From Pseudomonadota bacterium (GTDB lineage: Bacteria; Desulfobacterota; Desulfobacteria; Desulfobacterales; Desulfobacteraceae), in assembly GCA_018821535.1 (NCBI GenBank), contig JAHJLV010000037.1:186001-250000 (forward strand): 64,000 nt of DNA, written 5' to 3'. Shown here piece by piece: positions 35,777 through 44,932 of this stretch. The notes beneath the pieces were generated by a model. That model saw nothing but the letters and a program-made list of their open reading frames with translations. It did not search any database and was not told the DNA's origin. Positions within the stretch are counted from its first letter, which is position 1; the number at the start of each line of letters is the position of its first letter. The position numbers were made by a program, and so were the translations under genes.

Positions 35777-37138
35777 TCATGATGACCTGTAATCTTCAAT
35801 CTCAAGATCATATTTTTTCATCAACGCATAAAAATCCGCCCGGTATTTGCCTGCAAATTTGGCTGACTGACTTACGTTTCCTTCTGTCAGACGAAGGAGC
35901 TTTCTAATATATTCTTTTTCAAAATCCTTCTTGGCAACTTTCAGCGGTTTTAAAATATCATTACCCATTAATTCACCCGGACTCTGTAAAATCAGCTCTT
36001 CTCCAATGACTTCTGAATCACACATGGCCACCGCATACTCAATCACATTTTTAAGTTCCCGGACATTTCCCGGCCAGGCATATTTCAGGATTTTATTCAA
36101 CCCGGCATCACAAATCCGTTTCACCGGTTTTCGCATGTCAGATGCGTATTTTCTCAAAAAATGATCTGCAAGATGCGGGATACACTCAAGGCGCTGCCTC
36201 AAAGGTGGGACATGAATGGGGATAACATGAATCCGGTAATAAAGATCCTGACGAAATCTTCCTGCCGCAATTTCAGACACCAGATCTTTATTGGTTGCAG
36301 CGATAATCCGGGTGTCCAGCTTAACAGTCTGGCTGCTTCCCAGAGGGTAATATTCACTTTCCTGGAGCACACGCAATAATTTCACCTGCTTGGTCATGGG
36401 AATTTCCGAAACTTCATCAAAGAAAAATGTCCCTTTCTGCGCCTTGGCAAAAAAACCGGGCCTTCTTTTATCCGCTCCTGTAAAAGCGCCTTTCTCATAG
36501 CCGAACAATTCACTTTCAAAAAGATTCTCAGGCAATGCGGCACAGTTAACAGCAACAAAAGGTTCATCTTTTCGCAAACTGGCATGATGCACTGATTTGG
36601 CAATCAATTCCTTGCCTGTACCGCTCTCCCCGGAAATCAGTATAGTGGAATCTGTGCCAGCAGTCTGTTTCACAAGCTTGAGCACCTCAATCATGGACTG
36701 GCTTTTACATATGATATTTTCAAAACCCAACTGGCTTGCCACCATATCCCGCAGATTTTCCACCTCGCGGGACAGACGGCTTTTTTCCATACAGCTTTTT
36801 ATCTGAAACATCAGCTGTTCATCATCAAAGGGTTTGGCAAGATAGGTATATGCACCCTTTTCCATGGCAGTGACCGCATTCTGGATTGTTCCGTATGCGG
36901 TCAGAATAATCACCTGCAGCAGCGGCATCATCTCTTTGAGTTTTTCCATCAGCTCAATGCCGTTACCATCTCCCAGCTTATAGTCAAGAAGGGCCAGGTC
37001 AAATGCATTTTCCCGGGCAACACTGAGTGCTTCTTTCACACTGGCTGCCATCAATACGTCATAGCCACCGGCCTCAAGTCGCATTTCAAGCACTGTCAGA
37101 ATAGAAGGATCATCATCAACCACTAAAATTTTATTCAT
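35777..37138 (-). CDS. glrR: Sigma-54-dependent response regulator, GlrR/QseF-like
   Basis: A 453-residue NtrC-type regulator: receiver (KILVVDDDPSILTV, LALLDYKLGDGNGIEL, TYLAKPFDD), AAA+ core with Walker A GESGTGKE, GYEKGAFTGA (sigma-54 loop intact), Walker B FFDEVSEI and WPGNVRELKN. The C-terminal HTH (EGNVSQSAKFAGKYRADFYALMKKY) has the GlrR-type form. It overlaps the lipoprotein gene by 4 bp (ATGA). Gene order kinase-lipoprotein-regulator equals glrK-qseG-glrR of enterobacteria. A likely target is the adjacent PEP-CTERM promoter. Confidence 0.85.
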   Translation of the reverse strand: MNKILVVDDDPSILTVLEMRLEAGGYDVLMAASVKEALSVARENAFDLALLDYKLGDGNGIELMEKLKEMMPLLQVIILTAYGTIQNAVTAMEKGAYTYLAKPFDDEQLMFQIKSCMEKSRLSREVENLRDMVASQLGFENIICKSQSMIEVLKLVKQTAGTDSTILISGESGTGKELIAKSVHHASLRKDEPFVAVNCAALPENLFESELFGYEKGAFTGADKRRPGFFAKAQKGTFFFDEVSEIPMTKQVKLLRVLQESEYYPLGSSQTVKLDTRIIAATNKDLVSEIAAGRFRQDLYYRIHVIPIHVPPLRQRLECIPHLADHFLRKYASDMRKPVKRICDAGLNKILKYAWPGNVRELKNVIEYAVAMCDSEVIGEELILQSPGELMGNDILKPLKVAKKDFEKEYIRKLLRLTEGNVSQSAKFAGKYRADFYALMKKYDLEIEDYRSS

Positions 37139-37749
37139 TTAATGATCCCTTTACTCTCACCTTTAGAATTTAAATCCACTTCTTTTAGCTGGTTGATCTG
37201 ATCTTTGAGCCGGGCAATATATTTTTTTAATTTCACCTGTTCTTCCAGTAAAGCCTGAATCTTATTCTGACGGGTTTCCATTATTTTCTTGCCTTTCAGG
37301 ATATCCTGCTGGCTTGAACTGACTTTTTGAGCCAGATCACAACTGCCTTTAAGGCTTGAAAAAATTAAAACAGAATTATATTCAAAAATCTTCTCATCGG
37401 GATTTTCATCCACCAGCTCAAAACATACCATGGCTTTTTCATAATTCTGATCCATATTATCAGGATGTCCGTGCAGCAGGGCCTTTTGAAAGATTGCCAC
37501 CTGCTTTAGTTCCACAGGAAGCGCATCATACGCCTTTGAATTTTCCTCAAATGCTTTCTCAAAATCGCCTTTCACCGCATGATCCCTTGCTCTGTCCAAA
37601 AAAAATATACCTGCCTCACCTTTATTGCTCTCAATGGATACCTTCGGGTAGTATTCATACTGACATCCTGTTAACAGCCAGATGAATATCAGACAACAGG
37701 CAGGGTAAAAGAAACCTTTGTTCCTTTGGATATTTGACTTTCTGCCCAT
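37135..37749 (-). CDS. QseG-like lipoprotein
   Basis: A 204-residue protein. The signal peptide n-region MGRKSNIQRNKG and hydrophobic stretch lead to lipobox LLTGC (Cys at about residue 29). The body has TPR-like helices (RARDHAVKGDFEKAFEENSKAY) and a C-terminal coiled coil (ALLEEQVKLKKYIARLKDQIN). In E. coli QseG sits between glrK and glrR and activates the kinase at the membrane; position and architecture fit here. The gene overlaps the kinase gene by 61 bp; the start is supported by AAAGGAGAAAT before ATG. Confidence 0.75.
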   Translation of the reverse strand: MGRKSNIQRNKGFFYPACCLIFIWLLTGCQYEYYPKVSIESNKGEAGIFFLDRARDHAVKGDFEKAFEENSKAYDALPVELKQVAIFQKALLHGHPDNMDQNYEKAMVCFELVDENPDEKIFEYNSVLIFSSLKGSCDLAQKVSSSQQDILKGKKIMETRQNKIQALLEEQVKLKKYIARLKDQINQLKEVDLNSKGESKGIIK

Positions 37750-39146
37750 ATTTCTCCTTTATGCGCATTTATGATGTGCTTTGATATGGCAAGACCTAAG
37801 CCCGTACCTCTCAATGTTTCATTTCCTGTATCAATGCGTTTGAATTTTTCAAAAATACTTTCCAGATCTTTTTCATCAATTCCTCGACCGTTATCAATTA
37901 CAGATACCACAATTTTTTCATTTTCCGGTGCCGCCTTGACTTCAACAATGATATTGCCTTTTTCCGGTGTATATTTCAAGGCATTGGACACCAGATTATT
38001 CATCACCTCTTCCATCCGCTTTTCATCCAGCCGGGTTTTCGGAATCATTTTTTCAGCCTCAAAAACAAGATCGATTTCTTTGGTCTGTGCCACAGGCCTG
38101 AATTTGGCCAGAGCTTTTTCAATCACTTCAACAATATCTGAGTGTGAAAACTGCCATTCCATTTTATACACTTCCATTTTTGATAAATCCAAAATTTTTT
38201 CAATGGACGCTATCAGTCGATCACACTCTGTCAGTATCAGTTGGGACAACTCTTTTTCTTTTTCAGGATCTGCCTTTAAAAGCTGCATATTCAGCATATT
38301 CGACGCAGCTTTTATAGAGGTAATCGGTGTTCTCAGTTCATGGGAAAAATGGCTGATAAAATCTGTTTTCATGACTTCCAGTTCTTTTAAACGGCTGCAC
38401 ATCACATTAAAATGCCGGGTCAATTCCTCTATCTCTTTCGGGGCCGATTGAATGGACGGAATATGATTAAACTGACCCCTGGAAATCTCCCGGGTCTTTT
38501 TTTCCAGCAAAAATATAGCACCTGTGATCGCTTTTGTATTTGTAATTGAAATCAGCACCCCAAGACCAAGTGCAATAAGGCTTATCGTCACTGTCAGTTT
38601 TATTGACTGATCAATCATTAAACTGGACAAGAGCAGTTTTTTCATTTTTACTTCATTTTTCATTTCAATGATCCTGTCAAGCTTCCCATCGATCTGACTG
38701 GCTATCTGATTTCTTTTTGAAAAAAAAGAGGCTGAATCATAGTCTTTTGAACCTGCATTAATAAAACCGACTTCCTGGGCAAAAAGTGCCGCATAGCGAT
38801 TGAACAATTGCTGAATATCATTGGCCTCTTTTACAGTTTCTTCAGAACTTAGAATCGTCTGCAATGCAACCAGCGCATGCCTAAATTCATCTTCCAGTTC
38901 ACCGTATTTTTTATAATAATCGATATCTTTTGAGATAATATATTTTTTTTCAAAAACAACCATGGACAACATAAACGAGGACAGGTTCTCACAATAGCTG
39001 ATACTCCTGGTATCGATCTGAACGATATCCTGCGTGAGTTTCTGTATGACATCCAGCTTGTAAATGACATATGCGCTGACCAGAATCAGAAAACCAAGCA
39101 TAACCATGTTCCCGATAACAAGACGTTTGAATATGGTTGGTCTCAT
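37689..39146 (-). CDS. glrK: Membrane sensor histidine kinase, GlrK/QseE-like
   Basis: A 485-residue kinase. One membrane helix lies at residues of about 12-32 and a second near 175-200 (LTVTISLIALGLGVLISI); between them is an all-helical periplasmic domain (SISYCENLSSFMLSMV). HAMP, then HisKA (ISHFSHELRTPITSIKAA) and the ATPase domain (NNLVSNALKYTPEKGN, DNGRGI, GTGLGLAIS). It is the first gene of a three-gene operon. A TTGACA on the minus strand at 39233-39238 could be its -35 element, but the -10 is weak. Confidence 0.85.
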   Translation of the reverse strand: MRPTIFKRLVIGNMVMLGFLILVSAYVIYKLDVIQKLTQDIVQIDTRSISYCENLSSFMLSMVVFEKKYIISKDIDYYKKYGELEDEFRHALVALQTILSSEETVKEANDIQQLFNRYAALFAQEVGFINAGSKDYDSASFFSKRNQIASQIDGKLDRIIEMKNEVKMKKLLLSSLMIDQSIKLTVTISLIALGLGVLISITNTKAITGAIFLLEKKTREISRGQFNHIPSIQSAPKEIEELTRHFNVMCSRLKELEVMKTDFISHFSHELRTPITSIKAASNMLNMQLLKADPEKEKELSQLILTECDRLIASIEKILDLSKMEVYKMEWQFSHSDIVEVIEKALAKFRPVAQTKEIDLVFEAEKMIPKTRLDEKRMEEVMNNLVSNALKYTPEKGNIIVEVKAAPENEKIVVSVIDNGRGIDEKDLESIFEKFKRIDTGNETLRGTGLGLAISKHIINAHKGEIWAESQISKGTKVSFTLPVV

Positions 39147-39371
39147 TTTTTTATCTCCGGGATTTTTTTCGAATATTATATTTAACCGTCAGCATATTTT
39201 TTTTACCCCTTTTAGAATTGTCCCCGGACCATTGTCAAGAGCAAATACCAAACTCAACAAATATCAAACAGGAAAAAATACAAATAAAAAATAGATGCCA
39301 AAATGGTTTCAATTCAAACGGAAAAATGATAATTTCCAGCAATCTTCTGATATGAAAATAAGGAGCAGCTT

Positions 39372-40439
39372 ATGCATCGCGTCATGATACATCCGGCATC
39401 TTACGATACCTGCCGCAAATCTGTGGATCAGGCATTTGAACTTTTTCCCCAGACCATTGCGCAAAAAAAAGTCCTCATCAAACCCAATGTTTTACGGACA
39501 TCCCGCACAGATGAACATATCGTGACTCACCCCGCATTACTCCGGGCGGTTGTTGAAAAAATAGAAGAATTGTCCCCGGCTCAGATCATTGTCGGAGATA
39601 ATCCGGGACTGTTTAATTATGGTGATAATGAAGCTGCTTTCAGACAAACCGGTCTCATGGAAGCGGCCAAAGGGTATTATAAAAATCTTGGCAATGAAAT
39701 GACAGCTGTTAAATTCCATAGAGATTTCATGGCGCAAGTCGGGGTCTCCACAGATATTCTGGAAGCAGACATTGTGATCAGCCTGCCCAAATTTAAAACC
39801 CACGGGCTTACAATTATCACCGGCGCAATTAAAAACAGCTACGGGATATTGCCGGGTGCTCAAAAAGCCCGTCTCCATCAGATAGCCGGAAGCCCTGAAC
39901 GATTCCATGAGCTGGTGGTGCACGTCTTTTGTCTGAGAATCCCGGATCTTTTTATTATGGATGCTGTCATCGGTATGGAAGGCAATGGGCCGGCCTCTCC
40001 GGATTTAAGAGATATCGGGCTGATCCTGGCTGCTGACAATGCAGTGGCCATGGACAGTGTAATGGCAAGGATGATGGGACTTGATCCGAAAAACTTAAGA
40101 TTTCTTCAAAAAGCAAAAGAACTTGGACTGGGGGATTTTGATGAAAAAAGGATACAGACGACAGACAAAATAAAAGTCATCCCGAATTTCAAACTTCCGC
40201 CTCTGAGCGGAAAATCCATCATGGATAACCCGCAGATCCAGGATTTTATGAACCAGCGGGCCAGTGTGATCCCAAGACCTGACCCCCAGCTTTGCACTGC
40301 CTGCGGTGATTGCATCGAACATTGTCCGGTAGGCGCACTTGAAATGGGCATCGAGATTCCCGAAGCAGACATGAGCAAATGTATCACCTGCTTTTGCTGC
40401 CAGGAAATCTGCCCTGAAAAAGCCATGATTTTAATCTGA
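39372..40439 (+). CDS. DUF362 protein with C-terminal 4Fe-4S ferredoxin domain
   Basis: A 355-residue protein. Residues 1-285 are DUF362 (VLIKPNVL, IVGDNPG, ADIVISLPKFKTHGLTIITGAIKNSYG, DLFIMDAVIGMEGNGP). Two ferredoxin motifs end it, CTACGDCIEHCP and CITCFCCQEICP. The family is common in anaerobes; its function is not established. It has AAGGAG before the ATG, and it starts a run of plus-strand genes (thioesterase, MscS, others) that may be one transcription unit. Confidence 0.85.
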   Translation: MHRVMIHPASYDTCRKSVDQAFELFPQTIAQKKVLIKPNVLRTSRTDEHIVTHPALLRAVVEKIEELSPAQIIVGDNPGLFNYGDNEAAFRQTGLMEAAKGYYKNLGNEMTAVKFHRDFMAQVGVSTDILEADIVISLPKFKTHGLTIITGAIKNSYGILPGAQKARLHQIAGSPERFHELVVHVFCLRIPDLFIMDAVIGMEGNGPASPDLRDIGLILAADNAVAMDSVMARMMGLDPKNLRFLQKAKELGLGDFDEKRIQTTDKIKVIPNFKLPPLSGKSIMDNPQIQDFMNQRASVIPRPDPQLCTACGDCIEHCPVGALEMGIEIPEADMSKCITCFCCQEICPEKAMILI

Positions 40440-40460
40440 AATTAAAGGAATTTTTTATCA

Positions 40461-40937
40461 ATGAATGATGCCTTCTGTCACCTGCTCCGTGTTCGATATG
40501 CCGAATGCGATGCGCAAAAAGTTGTTTTTAACGCAAAATATGCTGAATATGTGGATATTGCCGCAACAGAATTCATGCGGGCCATCTGGGGAAGCTATAA
40601 CGATCTTCTGGCCAGCGGAGTGGACAACCAGGTGGTTAAACTGACGATTTCATGGAAAGCCCCTGCCCGGTTTGATGATGTTCTTGCCATCCGGGTAAAA
40701 CCTTTTGAAACCGGTTCATCCTCCTACACCCTTCAACTTGATTTCTATAATTTTGAAACCATAAAACACCTGGCTTCTGCTCAGATCGTTTATGTGATGG
40801 TCAGCACAGGAACCCATAAAAAGATGATTATCCCCGACCATATGCGAAAAGCATTTGAAGCCGGCGCCCCCGGAATAATGACAGATCATGCCGGAGTCGG
40901 GGTAAAGACAGATATTGAACCCGCTTCATATCAATAA
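40461..40937 (+). CDS. 4HBT/YbgC-like acyl-CoA thioesterase
   Basis: A 158-residue hotdog-fold protein. RVRYAECDAQKVVFNAKYAEYVDIAATEFM contains the family's Asp (ECDAQ) and the Y-x2-Y helix. ISWKAPARFDDVLAI is the central strand region. It should hydrolyse an acyl-CoA, preferred chain unknown. It is 21 bp after the DUF362 gene with AAAGGA before the ATG. Confidence 0.82.
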   Translation: MNDAFCHLLRVRYAECDAQKVVFNAKYAEYVDIAATEFMRAIWGSYNDLLASGVDNQVVKLTISWKAPARFDDVLAIRVKPFETGSSSYTLQLDFYNFETIKHLASAQIVYVMVSTGTHKKMIIPDHMRKAFEAGAPGIMTDHAGVGVKTDIEPASYQ

Positions 40938-40992
40938 GAGAAGTGCCGTTTCTTTTAATCCAATTATTAACCCATTTTCAAAAGGAGTCCCC

Positions 40993-41820
40993 ATGAACCT
41001 TGACATTCAAAAACTGATAGACACTGCTACACTCTGGGTGAGCGAATACGCCTTTAAAATTCTTGCTGCTGTTCTTATTCTCATCATCGGGAAATGGCTG
41101 GCCGGCAAGATTTCAAACCTTGTTTCAAAACTGCTTGAAAAAAACAAGGTGGACATCACACTGGTTAAATTCTTTGACAATATTATTTATTATACCCTGA
41201 TGATCGCAGTTATTATCGCGGCAGCGGGACAATTGGGAATTAACACCACATCCTTTCTGACGGTTGTCGGTGCTGCAGGTCTTGCCATTGGTCTTGCCCT
41301 TAAAGACTCTCTTTCCAATTTTGCATCCGGTGTCATGCTGATCATGTTCCGCCCGTTCAGAGTCGGTGACTTTGTCAGCGCAGGCGGTGCCACCGGAAAA
41401 GTTGTCAGTATTTCCCTTTTTAACACCATTTTGAATACCCCGGACAATCAACGGGTTATTGTGCCCAATTCAGCCATTACCGCTGCTGTTATCACCAATG
41501 TTACTGCAAATGATACCCGCAGAGTGGATCTGGTTATCAGCATCAGCTATGATGATGACATCAGAAAAGCCAAACAGATTCTGAGTACTATTATAAATGA
41601 AGACAAAAGAACACTGGATGACCCTGCCCCCACTGTGGCTGTCATGGCGCTTGCAGACAGCAGTGTGAACTTTGCCGTCAGACCCTGGGTAAAAACTGCT
41701 GAATACTGGGACGTTTATTTTGATCTGACTGAAAAAATAAAGCTCGCATTTGATAAAGAAGGCATCACCATTCCCTATCCGCAGACAGATGTGCATATTT
41801 TTAATCAAACGGCGGAATAA
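40993..41820 (+). CDS. mscS: Small-conductance mechanosensitive channel MscS
   Basis: A 275-residue protein close to E. coli MscS in length and order: three N-terminal helices, pore helix VVGAAGLAIGLALKDSLSNFASGVM (in parts AAGLAIGLALKDSLSN, FASGVM), then beta domain (RPFRVGDFV, NTPDNQRVIVPNS), and C-terminal IPYPQTDVHI. The ATG at 40993 has AAAGGAG upstream and begins the family homology; the frame extends back to 40915 inside the thioesterase gene. It differs from the MscS-like gene at 33756, so the window carries two types. Confidence 0.9.
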   Translation: MNLDIQKLIDTATLWVSEYAFKILAAVLILIIGKWLAGKISNLVSKLLEKNKVDITLVKFFDNIIYYTLMIAVIIAAAGQLGINTTSFLTVVGAAGLAIGLALKDSLSNFASGVMLIMFRPFRVGDFVSAGGATGKVVSISLFNTILNTPDNQRVIVPNSAITAAVITNVTANDTRRVDLVISISYDDDIRKAKQILSTIINEDKRTLDDPAPTVAVMALADSSVNFAVRPWVKTAEYWDVYFDLTEKIKLAFDKEGITIPYPQTDVHIFNQTAE

Positions 41821-41845
41821 CGCTGTAACCCGGGAATCATAACCA

Positions 41846-42202
41846 ATGGAAGATATCCCTAAAATTTTTCAAACCAGACCGGTTGTTTCTGACAAACCTG
41901 GCCAGGGTTTATATGACAAAAAAAAAGAAAAAAGGAAAAAAACCTGGCAGGGAGCAAAAAAACACTTTGATGAACTGACTCAGATCGTGGAGGAGACGCA
42001 CAGGGAGCTGGAAATAAACAATTCCCCGTTCAGACTGTGCGTCTACCAGGAAGAGGAGGATATTTTCATTGATATTGTCACCATTGATGATTCAGGCAAA
42101 ATCAGTCAGGTTTTCAAACATGATATTTCGCATGTTGAGCTTGAAGCCCTGGTTCATCAGATCAAAAGCGGCAGGGGTCTGATCCTGGATGCCGACGCAT
42201 AA
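41846..42202 (+). CDS. Small hypothetical protein, weakly FlaG-like
   Basis: A 118-residue soluble protein. The N-terminal half is lysine-rich (KKKEKRKKTWQGAKKH) and helical. The C-terminal half, FRLCVYQEEEDIFIDIVTID and DSGKISQVFKHDIS, recalls the FlaG domain, in which a Val/Ile-rich strand is followed by D-x-T-G-x-V-x-R-x-I-P; the match is weak. Function unknown. It is 25 bp after mscS. Confidence 0.55.
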   Translation: MEDIPKIFQTRPVVSDKPGQGLYDKKKEKRKKTWQGAKKHFDELTQIVEETHRELEINNSPFRLCVYQEEEDIFIDIVTIDDSGKISQVFKHDISHVELEALVHQIKSGRGLILDADA

Positions 42203-42302
42203 TTCTGGCCGTGTCTGCAGGGAAATACAAAAAAAAACACATTGCAAACCAGGGCAAACCAAAAGATAATAAGACATTTTATACAGATACGGAGAAGACC
42301 AA

Positions 42303-42770
42303 ATGACCCAAAAAGCCTTTCAGGACTACTACCCGGATGGATTCAGCCATTGCTACGGATGCGGACGTCTCAATGATAAAGGTCTGAAGATTAAAAGCTA
42401 CTGGGACGGTGAACAAAGCGTTGCCAGGTTCACCCCCGAAAATCACCATATTGCCATCCCAGGATTTGTCTATGGCGGCCTGATTGCCTCACTGATAGAC
42501 TGTCACTGCGTGGGAACCGCTGCTGCGGCAAGCTGCAGAAATCAGGGTATTGATATCGGCCGTCAACCAGGTTTACGGTTTGTCACAGCCTCGTTAAAGG
42601 TGGATTATCTTGCACCGACACCTCTGGGAACCGAACTTGAAGTCCGGGCCACCGTACTGGAAGTCAAAGAAAAAAAAGTGGTTGTGGAAGCCAAAGTCAT
42701 GGCAGGAACTTTGCTGTGCGCCACAGGACATGTTGTGGCAGTCCGCCTGCCTGGAAACATGATCCTTTAA
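42303..42770 (+). CDS. PaaI-type hotdog thioesterase
   Basis: A 155-residue protein. CYGCGRLNDKGLKIKSYWDG at the start, GFVYGGLIASLIDCHCVGTA (the helix bearing the catalytic Asp) and ASLKVDYLAPTPLGTELEV are typical of the PaaI/4HBT group with an N-terminal CxxC. It probably hydrolyses an acyl-CoA or acyl-ACP. CGGAGAAGACCAA precedes the ATG. With the thioesterase at 40461, two acyl-thioesterases lie in this run, not far from the synthase locus. Confidence 0.8.
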   Translation: MTQKAFQDYYPDGFSHCYGCGRLNDKGLKIKSYWDGEQSVARFTPENHHIAIPGFVYGGLIASLIDCHCVGTAAAASCRNQGIDIGRQPGLRFVTASLKVDYLAPTPLGTELEVRATVLEVKEKKVVVEAKVMAGTLLCATGHVVAVRLPGNMIL

Positions 42771-42814
42771 TTTATTTTTCAGGGTGTTTAAATACAGATA
42801 TAAAGGACAAAAAA

Positions 42815-43168
42815 ATGGAAAACCGGAAAACAGTTATTTTTGCATTCAGAGCAGATCCCATGTGTTTTATCCATGTGCTTCTCAACGGGATTGACCTGAA
42901 CGAAAAAGGAATGGAAGGACTGATCGTCATGGAAGGAGAAGCTGTCACCCTTGTTCCCCGGATGGCAGAACAAGGTCATGCCCTGTCTTTGCTGTATAAA
43001 AAAGCCAAAGATCTGGGAATTTTATATGGTGCGTGCAAGGCCTGCTCTGCAAAACTCAAGGTGGACAAAGAAATTGAAAAACTGGGAATCCCGCTTGTCG
43101 GTGAGATGTCCGGTCATCCATCCATGGGTGGATTTATCGATAAGGGATACCGGATCATAACCTTTTAA
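42815..43168 (+). CDS. DsrE/TusD-family-like cytoplasmic protein
   Basis: A 117-residue protein. VIFAFRADPMCFIHVLLNG, VMEGEAVTLVPRM and YGACKACSAKL fit DsrE-like sulfur-handling folds, the last motif containing the usual reactive Cys. Function unknown; sulfur-relay partner is a reasonable guess. The ATG at 42815 follows AAAGGACAAAAAA; the frame extends 33 residues back into the preceding gene. It overlaps the convergent hydrolase gene by 14 bp. Confidence 0.65.
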   Translation: MENRKTVIFAFRADPMCFIHVLLNGIDLNEKGMEGLIVMEGEAVTLVPRMAEQGHALSLLYKKAKDLGILYGACKACSAKLKVDKEIEKLGIPLVGEMSGHPSMGGFIDKGYRIITF

Positions 43169-44099
43169 TAAATTGTGCATAGCGTTGTGCAGATACTTCG
43201 GGCATTTCAATCATGGGCACGTGACCGCAGTCCTTGATAATTAAGGTCTGAAGATTTTTAATGTGCCTGGAATACACGTCCACACTGGATACATTTAAAA
43301 TCCGGTCCTTATCTCCCCATATCACCAGAACCGGCATGGCCAGGTTCTCAAGTATATTGACCTGAAACTCAGGGTCTGTCATTGTCTGATGCGCTGTCAT
43401 GGATTGAAATATCTTCTGGTAAAAGGCATTGTTTTTAATATGTTTTTCTGCCATGACGTTATCCACAGGCCAGGGGATAAAAGGCTGCCTGTATAATGCA
43501 TAGGTTTTTAAATTTTCCCAGTCTGCCTTTGTTTTAACATCAAAGGGGTTATCTCCTTTCTGCAACGCATCATAAAAATCTCCGGGAACAGGCGGGGTAA
43601 CCCCTGCTGAATTGAACAATCCCAAACTGATCACCCGGTCTGGATGCGCCGTAGCATACAGTTTTGAAACCAGCCCTCCCAGAGAATTTCCGGCCAGGTG
43701 AAATTTTTCAAGTTTCAGGGCATCAATCACATCTGATATCCCATGACTTAACGACAGGGGGTCATAGGATGACAGATGATTTTCAATATTATCGCCATGT
43801 CCCGGAAGATCCAGTGCAATAACATGATAATTTTCCGGAAGATATCGGATAAACCGTATCCAGTCTGTCTTGTCAGATGAAAACCCGTGCAGAAGAATGA
43901 CGGCAGACCCCTGCCCTTTTCTTTCCAGATATTTGACATCCCCGGCATTTACCTTTACCGTGCTGACACGAATGTCAGAGCGCTTCATTTCAAGGCTGAA
44001 CAGAACAGCGCTGATATTCTCCTGAATACTGCTGCATCCTTGTAAAAATACCATCACTGATAATGTTAATACAATAAATATGGTTTTCATCGTTGCCAT
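43155..44099 (-). CDS. Alpha/beta-hydrolase lipoprotein
   Basis: About 314 residues. A lipoprotein signal (MKTIFIVLTLSVMVFLQGC) gives a Cys anchor. The alpha/beta-hydrolase fold has VILLHGFSSDKTDW, the nucleophile in LAGNSLGGLVSKL, the acid in VIWGDKD, and His in DCGHVPMIE. An esterase or lipase-like role at the membrane is likely. The start is uncertain: ATG at 44090 begins the signal directly, 44099 adds three residues, and the frame is open to 44153. None has a strong ribosome-binding site. Confidence 0.78.
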   Translation of the reverse strand: MATMKTIFIVLTLSVMVFLQGCSSIQENISAVLFSLEMKRSDIRVSTVKVNAGDVKYLERKGQGSAVILLHGFSSDKTDWIRFIRYLPENYHVIALDLPGHGDNIENHLSSYDPLSLSHGISDVIDALKLEKFHLAGNSLGGLVSKLYATAHPDRVISLGLFNSAGVTPPVPGDFYDALQKGDNPFDVKTKADWENLKTYALYRQPFIPWPVDNVMAEKHIKNNAFYQKIFQSMTAHQTMTDPEFQVNILENLAMPVLVIWGDKDRILNVSSVDVYSRHIKNLQTLIIKDCGHVPMIEMPEVSAQRYAQFIKRL

Positions 44100-44229
44100 C
44101 CATGAATGATTAGAATTCTGAAAAATCATACCCTGTTCCTGGTATTCAGACAAGAAAATATTGGGTTACATTCCGGATGCAACCTGATATGGTATTCAAA
44201 ATTTAACCGCATCCGAAAGACAGAGACGC

Positions 44230-44886
44230 ATGAATACACTTTTAAAATCCATTATCTATTCCCGTTTTTTTATCCACTTTGCCTATTATTTCATCCGGTT
44301 ATACAGTGCTACCTTCAGACTGAAAATTGTCAATGAAGATCAATGGAAAAGCCTTGTAGAATCAGGGAAAACCGTACTGCTGTGCGCCTGGCATCAGCAG
44401 TTTTTCTCTGTTATCCGTCATTTTAAAACCTATTCAAAATACAATCCCGGCCTGATGATCAGCAAAAGCCGTGACGGCGAACTGATTGCAGGCGTGGCAA
44501 ATAAAACCGGCTGGCATACGGCCAGAGGCTCTTCTTCCCGGGGCGGCAGACAGGCCCTGACACAAATGATCAGACATTTGAACATCCATGGACTGGGCGC
44601 CCATCTCATTGACGGCCCCACAGGCCCCATGGGCGTTGTCAAGGCCGGTGCCGTCAAAATCGCCCAGGAAACAGGCGCAGCAGTTGTTCCGTTTTACACG
44701 TACTCCGAAAATGCCTGGTTTTTTAATTCCTGGGACAGATTCATGCTGCCAAGACCGTTTTCAACTGTTCATCTGACCTTTGGTGATGAACTTTATTTTG
44801 AGAAAGAGGGTTCGCTGGAAGGATTTGAAGCCCAGAGAAAACACCTGGAAAACCTCATGCTGCCTTATCTGCATCATAAAAGATAA
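44230..44886 (+). CDS. DUF374 lysophospholipid acyltransferase-family protein
   Basis: A 218-residue membrane-associated acyltransferase. CAWHQQFF, SKSRDGELIAGV, ARGSSSRGGRQAL, LIDGPTGPMGVVKAG and SWDRFMLPRPFS are the family's ordered motifs. The H-x4-D active site is changed to WHQQFF...RDGE, as usual for DUF374. It may transfer an acyl chain to a lysolipid or lipid A-like acceptor. It converges on the giant synthase gene with only a terminator between, and so may use its product. The ribosome-binding site is weak. Confidence 0.82.
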   Translation: MNTLLKSIIYSRFFIHFAYYFIRLYSATFRLKIVNEDQWKSLVESGKTVLLCAWHQQFFSVIRHFKTYSKYNPGLMISKSRDGELIAGVANKTGWHTARGSSSRGGRQALTQMIRHLNIHGLGAHLIDGPTGPMGVVKAGAVKIAQETGAAVVPFYTYSENAWFFNSWDRFMLPRPFSTVHLTFGDELYFEKEGSLEGFEAQRKHLENLMLPYLHHKR

Positions 44887-44930
44887 AAAAAAGCGCCCGC
44901 AGGATGTCCTGAACCCGGGGCGCTTTTTTT
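44887..44930. terminator. Bidirectional intrinsic terminator
   Basis: A 12-bp stem AAAAAAGCGCCC / GGGCGCTTTTTT with a 19-base loop and T tract separates the DUF374 gene from the synthase gene, whose stop codon is 3 bp away. Confidence 0.9.
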
Positions 44931-44932
44931 GA

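Noticed and set aside
35773..35789. Perfect palindrome CAGGTCATGATGACCTG as an operator
   Set aside because: It overlaps the glrR-like stop codon and is beside a terminator stem; a role in regulation has no further support.
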